A DNA stretch of 38,528 nucleotides. Origin: Desulfuromonadales bacterium. Lineage in GTDB: Bacteria; Desulfobacterota; Desulfuromonadia; Desulfuromonadales; JACZKF01. This document shows, piece by piece, positions 1-10,883 of this stretch. Each line of letters starts with the position of its first letter. Position 1 is the first letter of the stretch. The notes beneath the pieces were generated by a model. It was not told the origin of the DNA and made no database searches. It saw only the letters and a program-made list of their open reading frames with translations. The stretch covers positions 91,590 to 130,117 of the forward strand of contig JARFUG010000001.1 of assembly GCA_029289095.1 (NCBI GenBank), in the 5' to 3' direction. The translations under genes were made by a program, and so were the position numbers.

Positions 1-1730
<1,730 letters not shown>

Positions 1731-1805
1731 CTTTTTCCGTCTCCTCTGGGCTTCGCCAAACAGGGAAACCCGTTTGAATCTTTTTAATAAGTCTATATCC
1801 GCAAC

Positions 1806-3629
1806 CTAGTTTTTCAATTGGCGATTAAGCTGCATCCGTTCGCCCTGCAGCGCCGCGAGACGGCTCAGATCGCCGGCCTCTTCGGCGCTCCGGATCAGAG
1901 CGTCGAGCTCCCGCAGCCGACTGCGAAGGCGCTCTTTCTCAACGGCGCGGCGACAGTCCTCGACAAGGGGCGCTCCCATCTCGGCCAGATGCCCCGTATC
2001 CTGGATCAGAACGGCAGCCAGAAGCCCCTGCTGCTCCGGCGTCAGCGGTTCTCGGATCAGCCCCTGGTCGAGAGGGAGCCCCTTCCCGGCGAAGTCCAGA
2101 ACCTGCCCGGCCACAGCACGATGGTCCTCGTCGAGAAAGAGGGTGTGCACCCCCTCCTCGTCGACCTTGCGGCGCACCCCTTCATCCTCGATCATCAGGC
2201 GCAGGAGCCACTGCTGCGCCTTGTGGGCGGCGCCCGGTGTTTTGCGAGCCGCTCGCTGAGGAGTGCGGCCGGGAGCGGGCCCCGGGGTGATCGGTATCCC
2301 AACGCCGGCTGGATGAGCCTGAGAAACTCCCCGCGGTACCGGCTCACCACGCGAGGCGCTGCGTCTGAGCACCGCCTCGTCGACCCCCGTAAGGGACGCC
2401 AGTTCCTTGAAATAGAGGTCCCTTTCGATGTCGCCGGGCAAAAGGGCGATGCGCGCTGCGACTTCCCGGGCCGCCCTGGCTCTTCCCTCGATCCCCTCAC
2501 CCCTCGCGGCGAGCTCGGCCTGCATGAAGACCTCCAAAGCGGGCCGTGCGGCCGCCAGGCGCTGCCCGAAGGCGTCAGCGCCCCGTTTCTGTACGAAAGA
2601 GTCGGGATCCTCTCCTGGTTCGAGGTCGATCAACGCCGGATGCACCCCTTCGGTCAAAAGCGCCTCCATCCCCCGGAAGGCCGCCTTGCGACCGGCTTCG
2701 TCCTGATCGAAAAGCAGAAGAAGCCGGGGCGCATAGCGCTTGAGGAGCCGTGCATGGTCGGCGGTCAGGGCTGTGCCGCACGTCGCCACGACGTTGTGGA
2801 TTCCGGCGCGCGCCAGGGCGAGATGGTCGAAGTATCCCTCGACGACGATCGCCTCGCCGCTGTGGCGCATCGCATCCTTTGCCTGATAGAGGCCGTACAG
2901 GAGGCGCCCCTTGTGATAGAGGCGCGACTCCGGGGAATTGATGTACTTGGGGAGGGCATCGTCGAGAACCCGTCCCCCGAAGGCCGCCACCCGTCCCTGC
3001 GAATCGAGGATCGGAAAAAGAAGACGGCGGCGAAACAGATCGTAATCGCCTCTGCCCTCCTTACCCGGGCGAATCAGGCCGAGTTCGCGCCCCCAGCGCG
3101 GATCGAACCCCTTCTGTTCCAGGTGGGCGGCAAGACCGTCCCATCTTTCAGGGGCGTACCCGAGACGGAAGGTTCGGGCGATCTCGCCGTCGTACCCTCG
3201 TGCTTTCAGATAGCGTCGACCCGGAGCCCCCTCGGGGGACTCGATAAGAATGCGGTGATAGAAGTCGCAGGCGACTTCGACGATGCGCGCAAGCCGCTCG
3301 GTCTCCTCCCTGCGGCGAAGCTCTTCCGGAGTGGGAGCCTCGGTCTCGACCGAGATCCCGGCCTTCTCCCCGAGACGGCGCACCGCCTCCGGAAACGAGA
3401 GTCCCTCCATGCGCATGAGGAACGAAAAGACGTTCCCTCCGACCCCGCAGCCGAAACAGTGAAAGATCTGCCTCACCGCATTGACGTTGAAGGACGGGGT
3501 CTTCTCGGAGTGAAACGGACAGAGCCCGAGATGATTGGCGCCCGACCTCTTCAGGGGAAGATAGGAAGAGACGACCTCCACGATGTCGGAGCGGTCCCGG
3601 ATCTGCTGAATCGTCTCCTCGGGGATCAT
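1806..3629 (-). CDS. dnaG: DNA primase DnaG
   Basis: Synthesises RNA primers for lagging-strand replication. 607 aa, normal length. N-terminal CHC2 zinc finger with Cys37, His40, Cys58 and Cys61 (LCPFHSEKTPSF, HCFGCG). The catalytic TOPRIM fold is at about residues 258-320, with Glu264 (VVEGYFDHLALARAG) and the DxD pair Asp308/Asp310 (LLFDQDEAGRKA). The C-terminal third is the variable DnaB helicase-binding region. The ATG overlaps the mutS2 stop by one base (TAATG), implying translational coupling. rpoD follows after 75 nt. Confidence 0.97.
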   Translation of the reverse strand: MIPEETIQQIRDRSDIVEVVSSYLPLKRSGANHLGLCPFHSEKTPSFNVNAVRQIFHCFGCGVGGNVFSFLMRMEGLSFPEAVRRLGEKAGISVETEAPTPEELRRREETERLARIVEVACDFYHRILIESPEGAPGRRYLKARGYDGEIARTFRLGYAPERWDGLAAHLEQKGFDPRWGRELGLIRPGKEGRGDYDLFRRRLLFPILDSQGRVAAFGGRVLDDALPKYINSPESRLYHKGRLLYGLYQAKDAMRHSGEAIVVEGYFDHLALARAGIHNVVATCGTALTADHARLLKRYAPRLLLLFDQDEAGRKAAFRGMEALLTEGVHPALIDLEPGEDPDSFVQKRGADAFGQRLAAARPALEVFMQAELAARGEGIEGRARAAREVAARIALLPGDIERDLYFKELASLTGVDEAVLRRSASRGEPVPRGVSQAHPAGVGIPITPGPAPGRTPQRAARKTPGAAHKAQQWLLRLMIEDEGVRRKVDEEGVHTLFLDEDHRAVAGQVLDFAGKGLPLDQGLIREPLTPEQQGLLAAVLIQDTGHLAEMGAPLVEDCRRAVEKERLRSRLRELDALIRSAEEAGDLSRLAALQGERMQLNRQLKN

Positions 3630-6022
3630 TAACTCCTCAGCTCGACGAGCGTGACATTGTCTCCCCCCTGGGAGGGATCGGCGCCGTGAAAGGCGCTCAC
3701 CTCCCGGTGCCTGGCCAGCTCATCGCGCACGGCCCGCCTCAGGATCCCCTCGCCGCTGCCGTGGACGATCTCCAACTGCTTCATGCCGTGCAGCAGCGCA
3801 TCGTCGAGAAAGCGCTCGAGAAGAGGGAGAGCGGCATCGACGCGCATCCCCACCAGAACCAGGCGCGGCTGGAACCCCTCGCGCTCGATATGACTCCTGA
3901 GCGTCCCTCCTTTTTTGCCCTTCCCGGCGAAACGGCGCGGAGAAGGCTGTTCGAGCTCGAGCAGAGGACGCCGCAGCTTCTTTCCGGCGATGGTGAGCTC
4001 GACCTCATCGCCGACGATCCGCACCACCTCCCCTTCGGTCCCCAGTGCCGGGATGCGCAGGATTTCGCCGGCTCGCACCCCCCTGGGAACCTTCCCCTTG
4101 CGGGGCGGCTCGGGCCGAAGCGCCGCAACATCCTGCCGCACCTGCTGAAGCTCCCCGGAAAGACGCGCCCGTTCCGGGGGCGCAGCGCCCACTTTTCGGG
4201 CCTCGTCGAGCAAACTCTTCAAAGAGCGTTCGGCCACCTTGAGACGTTCCTCGCCTCGCCGGGCGGCTTTCTCCAGAACGGCGCGCTTCTGCTCTTCGAG
4301 CTCGCGCAGCAGGCGCCTGCGGCGCTCGCGTTCCCCCTCCGCCTCGGCACGCAGGCGCCGCGCCTCTTCGAGTTCGATCTCCAGGCTCTTTCGCAGGCGA
4401 TTGAGCTCCTCGATAAGTGCGAGCCCCTCTCGCTCCCCCTCTCCGAGGTATCGCCCCGCGGTCGCAAGAACATCGTCGGGGAGCCCGAGACGCCGCGCAA
4501 TGGTGAAGGCGTTGCTCGCTCCCGGAATCCCGTAATGGAGGCGGTAGGTGGGAGCGAGCGACACGCTGTCGAACTCCACCGCCGCGTTTTCCGCCCCCTC
4601 GCGCAGGTGGGCATACCCCTTGAGGAGGTTGAGGTGCGTTGTGAGGATCACCCGGGCCCCTCGCGACCTGAGCGTATCGAGAACGGCCTGCGCCAGCGCC
4701 CCTCCCTCGGCCGGATCGGTGCCGGTTCCCGCCTCGTCGAGAAGAACGAGGGAGTCGTCGTCGGCCTCGGCCAGAATGCGCGCGATACGGATCAGATGGC
4801 CCGAGAAGGTGGAGAGGCTCTCCTCGATGCTCTGCTCGTCGCCGATATCGGCAAAAATCCGTCCGAAAAGGTGAACCCGGCTCTCTTCCCTGCAGGGGAG
4901 GTGCAGACCGGCGCGCGCCATCAGCAGAAGAAGGCCGGCAGTCTTCAGGGTCACCGTTTTCCCCCCCGTGTTGGGACCGCTGATCACCAGGGTGTCGCGG
5001 CCCTCGCCGAGGCGTATGTCGACCGGGACCGCCTCGATCCCCCGGGACGTGCCGTCGACATTGAGCAGAAGGAGCGGATGACGCGCTTCGACAAGTTCGA
5101 CGAGGGGCTCTTTCGTCAGGCGCGGCGCGCTCCCCTTGCAGGCGAGGGAAAACCGTCCGCAGGCTGCGGTAAAATCGAGGTGCGTCAGGATCTCCTGATT
5201 GGCCCCCAGCGCCTCGGCATCGCGCCTGACCAGATCGCAGAGACGCCGCAGGATGCGCTCGATCTCCCGCTGTTCGTCGCGGAGCAGTTTCTGCAGCCGG
5301 TTGTTCTCCTCCAGCACAGCCGTCGGTTCGACGAAGAGGGTCTGGCCGCTGGCCGACTCGTCGTGGACGAACCCCTTGACCTGCCCGCGATGATCGGCGC
5401 GCACCGGCACAACGTAACGACCGCCGCGCTCGGTGACGATCTTCTCCTGGAATGCGGAAGCGAGACTTTCGTTGCCGAGCAGACGCTCCAGCATCCGGCG
5501 GATGCGGACGCGGGTCTGCTGAATGTCGTGGCGCAGGTCGCCGAGCTCGAAAGAGGCGCTGTCGAGGATTTCACCCCTTGCTCCGATCGCGGCGCGGATC
5601 TGCTGCCGCAGGTCGTTCAAGGGGGTGAGCCCTGCGGCGATAGCGGTGAGACGGGGGGCGTGCCGGGCCTGATCGAAGTAGCGCCTGCACTCGATGGCTG
5701 CCTCTGCCGAGGCAAGAACATCGAGAAGTGCATCCGGAGCAAGCCAGGCCCCCTCCGCCCTCAGCAGTCGCAGCGTCTGCTTCAGATCCCTGCTGCCACC
5801 TACCGGCGGCGCCCCTTCGGAGGCCAGAAGCGCGGTCATCTCCGAGGTCTGCGCCAAGGAATCGGCGGCCGCGGAATCGTCCGCATGAGGCCTGAGCGCC
5901 TCTGCCCTCTGCCGACCGGGAGAGGTCGCCGTAAAGCCGGCCAGAATCGCCGTGATCTTGTCGAATTCGAGAACCCTGAGGGTTTCTTCCATCATCAAAG
6001 AATTGCCGTTGCGCTGCGCCAT
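3629..6022 (-). CDS. mutS2: Endonuclease MutS2 (MutS-like ATPase with Smr domain)
   Basis: MutS2 family protein, implicated in suppression of recombination and, in some bacteria, in rescue of collided ribosomes. 797 aa from the ATG at 6020-6022, chosen because it overlaps the cvpA stop as TAATG; a longer reading from 6031 adds only three residues inside cvpA. Walker A is GPNTGGKT near residue 350 and Walker B is LVLLDEAGTGTDPAEG near 425. A long charged coiled coil follows (about residues 520-640). The C-terminal Smr domain has the HGSGEG motif in place of the common HGxGxG, while the usual LDLRG-type motif is degenerate (LVGMRVDAA). That raises doubt about nuclease activity. Confidence 0.95.
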   Translation of the reverse strand: MAQRNGNSLMMEETLRVLEFDKITAILAGFTATSPGRQRAEALRPHADDSAAADSLAQTSEMTALLASEGAPPVGGSRDLKQTLRLLRAEGAWLAPDALLDVLASAEAAIECRRYFDQARHAPRLTAIAAGLTPLNDLRQQIRAAIGARGEILDSASFELGDLRHDIQQTRVRIRRMLERLLGNESLASAFQEKIVTERGGRYVVPVRADHRGQVKGFVHDESASGQTLFVEPTAVLEENNRLQKLLRDEQREIERILRRLCDLVRRDAEALGANQEILTHLDFTAACGRFSLACKGSAPRLTKEPLVELVEARHPLLLLNVDGTSRGIEAVPVDIRLGEGRDTLVISGPNTGGKTVTLKTAGLLLLMARAGLHLPCREESRVHLFGRIFADIGDEQSIEESLSTFSGHLIRIARILAEADDDSLVLLDEAGTGTDPAEGGALAQAVLDTLRSRGARVILTTHLNLLKGYAHLREGAENAAVEFDSVSLAPTYRLHYGIPGASNAFTIARRLGLPDDVLATAGRYLGEGEREGLALIEELNRLRKSLEIELEEARRLRAEAEGERERRRRLLRELEEQKRAVLEKAARRGEERLKVAERSLKSLLDEARKVGAAPPERARLSGELQQVRQDVAALRPEPPRKGKVPRGVRAGEILRIPALGTEGEVVRIVGDEVELTIAGKKLRRPLLELEQPSPRRFAGKGKKGGTLRSHIEREGFQPRLVLVGMRVDAALPLLERFLDDALLHGMKQLEIVHGSGEGILRRAVRDELARHREVSAFHGADPSQGGDNVTLVELRS

Positions 6023-6513
6023 TATCGCCACTCGGCGAAGAAGCGACGGCTCTCCTGAAACGCCGCCTCGCCGAGATCAACAAAAGAGGGGGCGAGCCGG
6101 GAATCGATCAGCATGCCTTCAAGGATCTCGGGAAGTTCCGTCAGAGAGAAGGTAAAGAGGATCACCGCCACCAGCAGGCCCCCCTGGGCCAATCCGAAGA
6201 AGCCACCGGCAACCCGATTGAGCCCCCCGAGAAAGAGAAGCCGGACAAAACGCGAGAGCAGATAACCCAGAAGGGCAAAGAAAAGGACGGTACTGATGAA
6301 GAGCAGGGCAAAAGCGGCCACCGCGGCAAAGCGGGAGGAAATTTCAAAGACCGACATCAGCACATCCCCGAGAGGCGCATGAAAGCGAAAGGCGATGAGC
6401 GCGCCGAGCAGCAGTCCGGCCAGCTCACAAACCTCCCTCAGCAGACCCCGCCACACCCCTTTGATCAGGAAGCCTGCCAGGACCGTCAGGATGCCTATGT
6501 CGAGGTAGTTCAT
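6022..6513 (-). CDS. cvpA: CvpA family membrane protein
   Basis: Small integral inner-membrane protein of the CvpA (colicin V production) family, 163 aa. It begins MNYLDIGILTVLAGFLIKGVWRG-like, with about four hydrophobic helices (residues 5-22, 28-46, 62-86 and 100-122) and a soluble C-terminal tail rich in Glu and Arg. The N-terminal D-(x)n-G-(x)n-KG-xxRG pattern is typical of the family. The biochemical role is unsettled in most bacteria. It is 22 nt downstream of yqeY and overlaps mutS2 by one nucleotide. Confidence 0.85.
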   Translation of the reverse strand: MNYLDIGILTVLAGFLIKGVWRGLLREVCELAGLLLGALIAFRFHAPLGDVLMSVFEISSRFAAVAAFALLFISTVLFFALLGYLLSRFVRLLFLGGLNRVAGGFFGLAQGGLLVAVILFTFSLTELPEILEGMLIDSRLAPSFVDLGEAAFQESRRFFAEWR

Positions 6514-6535
6514 CGAACCTTTTGGTCTCCCCTCC

Positions 6536-6982
6536 TCAGCGCGAAAGGCGCGCCTTTACCTTCTCGCTGACTTCCCGTCCATCGGCCCGGCCGGTCGTGC
6601 GGGCGGTCACGATCTTCATGATCTTCCCCATGTCCTTCATTGAGGCGGCGCCCGTCTCGGCCACAGCCTCCTCGATGAGTGCCTCGATCTCCTGGGGGGA
6701 GAGCTGCGCCGGCAGGAATTCCTGAATGATGGCGAGTTCCTCCTCTTCCTTGCGCGCAAGATCGATCCGGTCGTTCTCCCGGTAGACCTGGGCCGACTCC
6801 CGGCGCTGCTTCACCAGGGTCGAAAGAACAGAGACAACGTCCTCATCTCCCAACTCCCGGCGCTCGTCAATCTCTTTATTCTTGATCGCCGTGCGCATCA
6901 GGCGGATGGCGCTCAGACGCAAAGAGTCCTTGGCCCGCATGGCCTCCTTCATCGCTTCGCTGAGACGCTCTTTCAGATCCAT
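6536..6982 (-). CDS. yqeY: GatB/YqeY domain protein
   Basis: 148-aa single-domain YqeY protein, related to the C-terminal tail domain of GatB. Such proteins may act in amino-acid transfer to tRNA or its quality control, but the free-standing form has no firmly assigned reaction. The sequence is all-helical. It starts MDLKERLSEAMKEAMRAKD, contains ARKEEEELAIIQEFLPAQLS in the middle, and ends in the conserved MKDMGKIMKIVTARTTGRADG stretch. It is the first gene of the yqeY-cvpA-mutS2-dnaG-rpoD unit. In related genomes this position often follows rpsU, which is absent here. Confidence 0.93.
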   Translation of the reverse strand: MDLKERLSEAMKEAMRAKDSLRLSAIRLMRTAIKNKEIDERRELGDEDVVSVLSTLVKQRRESAQVYRENDRIDLARKEEEELAIIQEFLPAQLSPQEIEALIEEAVAETGAASMKDMGKIMKIVTARTTGRADGREVSEKVKARLSR

Positions 6983-7020
6983 GAGTTCGGCTCCTTGTTT
7001 TCCCGGAGAAACGCAAAGAA

Positions 7021-7043
7021 GGGCAACCGGATTTCCGGCGCCC
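7021..7043 (-). terminator. GC-rich hairpin between hisIE and yqeY
   Basis: Inverted repeat with arms GGGC-CCGGA and TCCGG-GCCC around a short A/T loop, followed on the minus strand by TTCTTTGCGTTT. It could terminate transcripts leaving hisIE. Because it also lies downstream of the proposed yqeY promoter, it could instead be a leader hairpin. The T-tract is broken, so the call is weak. Confidence 0.35.
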
Positions 7044-7059
7044 TGCTCAGCAATTGGAC

Positions 7060-7088
7060 ATGATAGACCATTCGTATGGGGAATTCAA
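7060..7088 (-). promoter_or_regulatory. Sigma-70-type promoter for the yqeY-dnaG-rpoD operon
   Basis: On the minus strand, TTGAAT (-35, at 7083-7088) is followed by a 17-nt spacer and TATCAT (-10, at 7060-7065), matching the consensus in 4 and 5 of 6 positions. It leaves a leader of roughly 70 nt before the yqeY ATG at 6982. Confidence 0.5.
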
Positions 7089-7095
7089 TCCCTCT

Positions 7096-7794
7096 TCATC
7101 CTTTTTTCCCCCGGCCCTCTTTCTCTTCGATACCGGAGAATCCGAAGCGCCTGCGCAGCTCGGCATAGACACGCTCGGGTGGAAGATCGTAATGGCCGAG
7201 CAGAACCAGCGTATGAAAGAAAAGATCGGCCGTCTCGCTGACGATCTCGTCGCGGTTGCCGCCCTTGCCCGCCACAGCGGTCTCCGTCGCCTCCTCGCCT
7301 ATCTTGCCCAGAATCTTGTCGAGCCCCCTGGCGTACAGAGAGGCGACATAGGACTTCTCGGACGGATTTCTCCTGCGCTCCTGAATGACGTGGTAAAGCG
7401 CATCGAGTATATCGGTGCGGGCGTAAAGTGAGGCGGCGTCGGCGGTCTTCTCCCCTTCCAAACGCAGCCCTTCTCCCTCAACGACGGTGTAGAAACAGGA
7501 GCGGCGCCCCGTGTGGCAGGCCGCCCCCTCCTGCTCGACATCGATCAGCAAGGCGTCGCCGTCGCAGTCGAGGCGGATCTGCCGCACCGTCTGCACATGC
7601 CCCGAGCTCTCCCCCTTCATCCACAGCGCCCGGCGCGAGCGGGACCAGTAGTGGACCTTCCCCGTCGCCACCGTCTTTTCGAGCGCCTCGCGGTTCATCC
7701 ACGCCATCATCAACACCTCGCCGTTGTCGGCGTCGCGGGTGATGGCGGCCACCAGGCCGTTCTCGTCGAATTTGATCTGGTCGAAAAGAGACAT
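7096..7794 (-). CDS. hisIE: Bifunctional phosphoribosyl-AMP cyclohydrolase / phosphoribosyl-ATP pyrophosphatase HisIE
   Basis: Catalyses histidine-pathway steps 2 and 3, in a 232-aa fusion. HisI occupies about residues 1-115 ([20 protein letters not shown]; metal/zinc residues in DCDGDALL and [14 protein letters not shown]). HisE covers about 125-215 ([39 protein letters not shown]). The start at 7794 ([15 protein letters not shown]) is preferred over the upstream in-frame ATG at 7914, because the extra 40 residues would lie inside the palindromic repeat at 7823-7943. Fusion explains the lack of a separate hisE. It is the last gene of the his operon. Confidence 0.95.
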   Translation of the reverse strand: MSLFDQIKFDENGLVAAITRDADNGEVLMMAWMNREALEKTVATGKVHYWSRSRRALWMKGESSGHVQTVRQIRLDCDGDALLIDVEQEGAACHTGRRSCFYTVVEGEGLRLEGEKTADAASLYARTDILDALYHVIQERRRNPSEKSYVASLYARGLDKILGKIGEEATETAVAGKGGNRDEIVSETADLFFHTLVLLGHYDLPPERVYAELRRRFGFSGIEEKEGRGKKG

Positions 7795-7822
7795 GGGTTT
7801 TTTCGCCTTTAAGTAGGTCGTA

Positions 7823-7943
7823 AGGCCGATCAAAAATGTCCAGATGCAAGGCGCCCGAGATCCTTCGCCCTGAGGCGTACACCAGTACGGCGCAAGGGAG
7901 AAGGGTGAGGGCAACGCCGCAGGTGGGCGTTTTTCATCGGCCT
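7823..7943. repeat. 121-bp imperfect palindrome between hisF and hisIE
   Basis: The outer ends read AGGCCGATCAAAAATGTCCA on the plus strand and AGGCCGATGAAAAACGCCCA on the minus strand. Similarity continues inward to a centre GTAC-ACCA-GTAC at 7877-7888, whose midpoint equals that of the whole element. An RNA copy would fold into a long interrupted hairpin. The right edge includes two bases of the hisF stop codon. The look is that of interspersed elements I recall from Desulfuromonadales genomes, but copy number cannot be checked here. Confidence 0.8.
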
Positions 7944-8709
7944 AAAGCCGTATGGCAACGCCGTGCTCGCGCAGATATTCCTTGCACTCGCGGATGGTGT
8001 GCTCCCGGAAGTGAAAGATGCTGGCGGCCAGGGCGGCGCTTGCGCCCCCTTCGACGAGCCCCTCTCGGATGTGCTCCAGGTTCCCCACGCCGCCGGAGGC
8101 GATGACTGGAATGCGCACCCGGTCGCTCACCGCCCGGGTCAGGGGGACGTCGTAGCCGTCGCGGGTGCCGTCCCTGTCCATGGAAGTCAAAAGGATCTCC
8201 CCCGCGCCGAGCCTCTCCATGCGGGCGGCCCACTCGACGGCGTCGATCCCCGTCGGGTTGCGCCCGCCGTGGGTGAAGACCTCCCAGCGCGTGTCGTCTC
8301 CTTCACGAACACGGCGGGCATCGATGGCCACGACGATGCACTGGGAGCCGAAACGCTCGGCCGCCTCGCGCACGAAATCTGGGCGATGCACCGCGGCGGT
8401 ATTGATGGAGACCTTGTCCGCCCCGGCATTGAGAAGGTTGCGGATGTCGGCAATCTCGCGCACCCCTCCCCCGACAGTCAGGGGCATGAAGACGCGCTCA
8501 GCGGTGCGGGCGACGACCTCGAGGATGATGCCGCGCTTCTCATGCGAAGCGGTGATGTCGAGAAAGGTCAGCTCGTCGGCCCCTTGCGCGTCGTAGGCCT
8601 CGGCCGCCTCCACCGGATCTCCGGCGTCGCGAAGTTCGACGAACTGGACCCCCTTGACCACGCGGCCGTCCTTGACGTCGAGACAGGGGATGATGCGTTT
8701 TGAAAGCAT
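7942..8709 (-). CDS. hisF: Imidazole glycerol phosphate synthase subunit HisF
   Basis: Cyclase half of IGP synthase. It uses ammonia from HisH to convert PRFAR to imidazole glycerol phosphate and AICAR. 255 aa (beta/alpha)8 barrel with catalytic Asp11 ([12 protein letters not shown]) and Asp130 (VVAIDARR), and phosphate-binding loops LTVGGGVRE and VIASGGVGN. The start [11 protein letters not shown] is canonical. It lies between hisA and hisIE, each gap filled by a different repeat. The stop codon TAG sits on the boundary of the 121-bp palindrome. Confidence 0.98.
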   Translation of the reverse strand: MLSKRIIPCLDVKDGRVVKGVQFVELRDAGDPVEAAEAYDAQGADELTFLDITASHEKRGIILEVVARTAERVFMPLTVGGGVREIADIRNLLNAGADKVSINTAAVHRPDFVREAAERFGSQCIVVAIDARRVREGDDTRWEVFTHGGRNPTGIDAVEWAARMERLGAGEILLTSMDRDGTRDGYDVPLTRAVSDRVRIPVIASGGVGNLEHIREGLVEGGASAALAASIFHFREHTIRECKEYLREHGVAIRL

Positions 8710-8725
8710 AGAGCTCCTTGCGTCG

Positions 8726-8802
8726 CAGGTTTCAGGCTCCAGGTTTCAGGTTTCAGGTCAGGCATTTAAACCTGATTCCTGAAACCTGGCGCCTGATGCC
8801 TG
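8726..8802. repeat. Heptamer word element between hisA and hisF
   Basis: The left arm is a 7-bp periodic array (CAGGTTT, CAGGCTC, CAGGTTT, CAGGTTT, CAGGTCA). The right arm is the reverse-complement pattern (AAACCTG, ATTCCTG, AAACCTG, GCGCCTG, ATGCCTG). Together they form an inverted repeat around GGCATTT. The element starts 4 nt after the hisA stop and ends 16 nt before the hisF start, so it fills nearly the entire gap. Confidence 0.9.
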
Positions 8803-8806
8803 TGCC

Positions 8807-9535
8807 TTATCTGCCCTTAGTCAACTCAACGGCCGTCCGCAGGTCGAGCGCTCCGGTGTAGATCGCCTTGCCGGTGATCACCCCCACCACCCCCGAATCC
8901 TCGACGGCCATGAGGTTTTCGATGTCCTTCAGGCTCGAGACCCCGCCGGAGGCGATGACGGGGATGGAGATCGATTCGGCAAGCTGGCGGGTCGCCTCGA
9001 TATTGGGACCCTGCATCATGCCGTCGCGGGCGATGTCGGTATAGATGATCGCCTCGACCCCGTACCCTTCCATCTCGCGGGCGAGTTCGGCGGCGCTCTT
9101 CTCTGTGACATCGGCCCAGCCGCGCACGGCCACCTTTCCTCCCTTGGCGTCGATCCCCACCACGATGCGTCCGGGAAAGAGGCGGCACGCCTCGGCGACG
9201 ATCTGCGGGTTTTCCTTGGCTACGGTGCCGAGGATCACTCGGCCGATCCCTAACTCCAGATAGGCCTCGATCGTCTTGAGGTCGCGAATGCCGCCGCCGA
9301 GCTCGGTGGGGATGTCGATTGCGGCGACGATGGCCGCGATCGCCTCGCGGTTGCGCGGAACGCCGGCGAAGGCGCCGTCGAGATCGACGATGTGCAGCAG
9401 CTCTCCTCCCTCGCGCTGCCAGTGCAGAGCCTGGGCGCCGGGGTCGTCCGAGTAGACGGTGTCCTTCTCCATGAGCCCCTGCTCCAACCGGACGCAGCGC
9501 CCTTCCTTCAGATCGATTGCGGGTATAACGATCAT
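8807..9535 (-). CDS. hisA: Phosphoribosylformimino-AICAR-P isomerase HisA
   Basis: Isomerises ProFAR to PRFAR, the substrate of HisHF. 242-aa beta/alpha barrel, usual length. Catalytic Asp8 ([14 protein letters not shown]) and Asp129 (VVGIDAKGG) are present, along with the phosphate loops ELGGGIRD and VIASGGVSS. An AAGGAT ribosome site precedes the ATG. Heptamer repeats flank the gene on both sides. There is no sign of the dual-substrate PriA form. Confidence 0.98.
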   Translation of the reverse strand: MIVIPAIDLKEGRCVRLEQGLMEKDTVYSDDPGAQALHWQREGGELLHIVDLDGAFAGVPRNREAIAAIVAAIDIPTELGGGIRDLKTIEAYLELGIGRVILGTVAKENPQIVAEACRLFPGRIVVGIDAKGGKVAVRGWADVTEKSAAELAREMEGYGVEAIIYTDIARDGMMQGPNIEATRQLAESISIPVIASGGVSSLKDIENLMAVEDSGVVGVITGKAIYTGALDLRTAVELTKGR

Positions 9536-9556
9536 TGTAAATCCTTAAAGGCAGTA

Positions 9557-9634
9557 TCCAGGAGCCGGAATCCAGAATCCAGAATAAAGCCTTTGATTTT
9601 CTACCGGCTCCTGGCTCCTGGCTTCTGGCTCCTG
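9557..9634. repeat. Heptamer word element between hisH and hisA
   Basis: Left arm heptamers are TCCAGGA, GCCGGAA, TCCAGAA, TCCAGAA. Right arm heptamers are GGCTCCT, GGCTCCT, GGCTTCT, GGCTCCT. The arms are reverse-complementary in pattern around an AT-rich spacer (TTTGATTTT). The element begins about 4 nt after the hisH stop. It shares its word family (CCAGGAG) with the elements at 14398, 24059 and 24863. Confidence 0.9.
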
Positions 9635-9638
9635 CTTT

Positions 9639-10259
9639 TCACATTCTTCCAAAATTCTCCAGGATCTTCAGTCCCACCTGCTGGCTCTTTTCCGGATGGA
9701 ACTGGGTCGCCATGACGTTGTCCTTCCAGATGCTCGAACAAAAGGGGATGCCGTAACCGGTCTCGGAGGCCGTCACCTCCGGATCTTCCGGAACGACGTA
9801 GAAGGAGTGGACGAAGTAGACCGAAGAGCCGTTCTCGATCCCGCGGAAGATCGGAGCGGAACGGGTGATGGCGATCTGGTTCCACCCCATGTGCGGCACC
9901 TTGAGCTCTTCTCCCTTTCCGCGCATCCCCTCGGGAAAACGCACCACCTTTCCCGGGATGACCCCGAGCCCCCGGTGGCGTCCGAACTCTTCGCTTTCAG
10001 TAAAAAGGAGTTGCAGCCCCAGGCAGATGCCGAGAAAGGGTCGCCCGCTCTCCACATGGGCGAGAATCGGTTCGACGAAGCGCCCCTCGCGCAGATTCGC
10101 CATGCAGTCGCGAAACGCGCCGACGCCTGGAAGCACGAGGCGCTCGGCCTTCTCGACCTCACGGGGGTCGTCGGTCACTTTTGCTTCGAAACCGACTTTT
10201 TCGAACCCCTTCTGCACGCTGCGCAGGTTCCCCATGCCGTAATCAATGACGGTGATCAT
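9639..10259 (-). CDS. hisH: Imidazole glycerol phosphate synthase subunit HisH (glutaminase)
   Basis: Class I glutamine amidotransferase that supplies ammonia to HisF. 206 aa. The triad is visible: nucleophile Cys79 in FLGICLGLQLL, with His188 and Glu190 in QFHPEKS. The N-terminus [15 protein letters not shown] is canonical. Its ATG overlaps the hisB stop (TGATG), suggesting coupled translation. Confidence 0.98.
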   Translation of the reverse strand: MITVIDYGMGNLRSVQKGFEKVGFEAKVTDDPREVEKAERLVLPGVGAFRDCMANLREGRFVEPILAHVESGRPFLGICLGLQLLFTESEEFGRHRGLGVIPGKVVRFPEGMRGKGEELKVPHMGWNQIAITRSAPIFRGIENGSSVYFVHSFYVVPEDPEVTASETGYGIPFCSSIWKDNVMATQFHPEKSQQVGLKILENFGRM

Positions 10260-10849
10260 CAGTCCAGCGATCCCTTGGTGGAGAGGACACCCTTGACCCT
10301 GGGATCGCGCTGCGTGGCGTCGTCGAGGGCGCGGCCGAGGGCCTTGAAGATAGCCTCGACGATGTGGTGCAGATTGCTTCCGTAGTGCAGATTCACGTGC
10401 ATGTTGGCGCCCGAGTGGTTGCAGAAGGCGACGCAGAACTCCTCCACCAGCTCCACGTCGAAGGCGCCGACCTTCGCCTTGGGCATCTCGACATTGTAGA
10501 CGAGATAGGGGCGCCCCGAAAAATCGATGTGCACCGAAACAAGGGCCTCGTGCATCGGCATCGTTCCCTGCCCGTAGCGCCGGATGCCGGCCTTGTCGGC
10601 CAGGGCCATGCGGAACGCCTTGCCGAGGCAGATGCCGAGGTCTTCGACGGTGTGGTGATCGTCGATGTGGATGTCCCCCGTTCCTTTCACCGTCAGGTCG
10701 AAAAAGCCGTGCCTGGCGATGTGGGTCAGCATGTGGTCCATGAAGGGGACCTGGGTCGAGATCTCGCTCTGTCCCGATCCGTCCAGGTCAAGCTTGATGT
10801 GAAAATCGGTCTCGGCGGTGTTGCGGTCGACAATGGCGCTTCGGCTCAT
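10259..10849 (-). CDS. hisB: Imidazoleglycerol-phosphate dehydratase HisB (monofunctional)
   Basis: Dehydrates IGP to imidazole acetol phosphate. 196 aa from the ATG at 10847-10849 ([15 protein letters not shown]), supported by AGGAGA 5 nt upstream. An in-frame ATG at 10906 would extend into the repeat and is rejected. Mn-binding motifs [24 protein letters not shown] and [11 protein letters not shown] are present, as is the C-terminal [16 protein letters not shown]. It has no phosphatase domain, so histidinol-phosphate phosphatase must be encoded elsewhere. The product's usual next enzyme, HisC, is also absent from the operon. Confidence 0.97.
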   Translation of the reverse strand: MSRSAIVDRNTAETDFHIKLDLDGSGQSEISTQVPFMDHMLTHIARHGFFDLTVKGTGDIHIDDHHTVEDLGICLGKAFRMALADKAGIRRYGQGTMPMHEALVSVHIDFSGRPYLVYNVEMPKAKVGAFDVELVEEFCVAFCNHSGANMHVNLHYGSNLHHIVEAIFKALGRALDDATQRDPRVKGVLSTKGSLD

Positions 10850-10883
10850 TCGGATCTCCTTCGCACGAAGAGGCAAACCATTT

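Noticed and set aside
7801-7914. 40-residue N-terminal extension of HisIE
   Set aside because: It would be encoded by the palindromic repeat, and homologues begin near the MSLF start.
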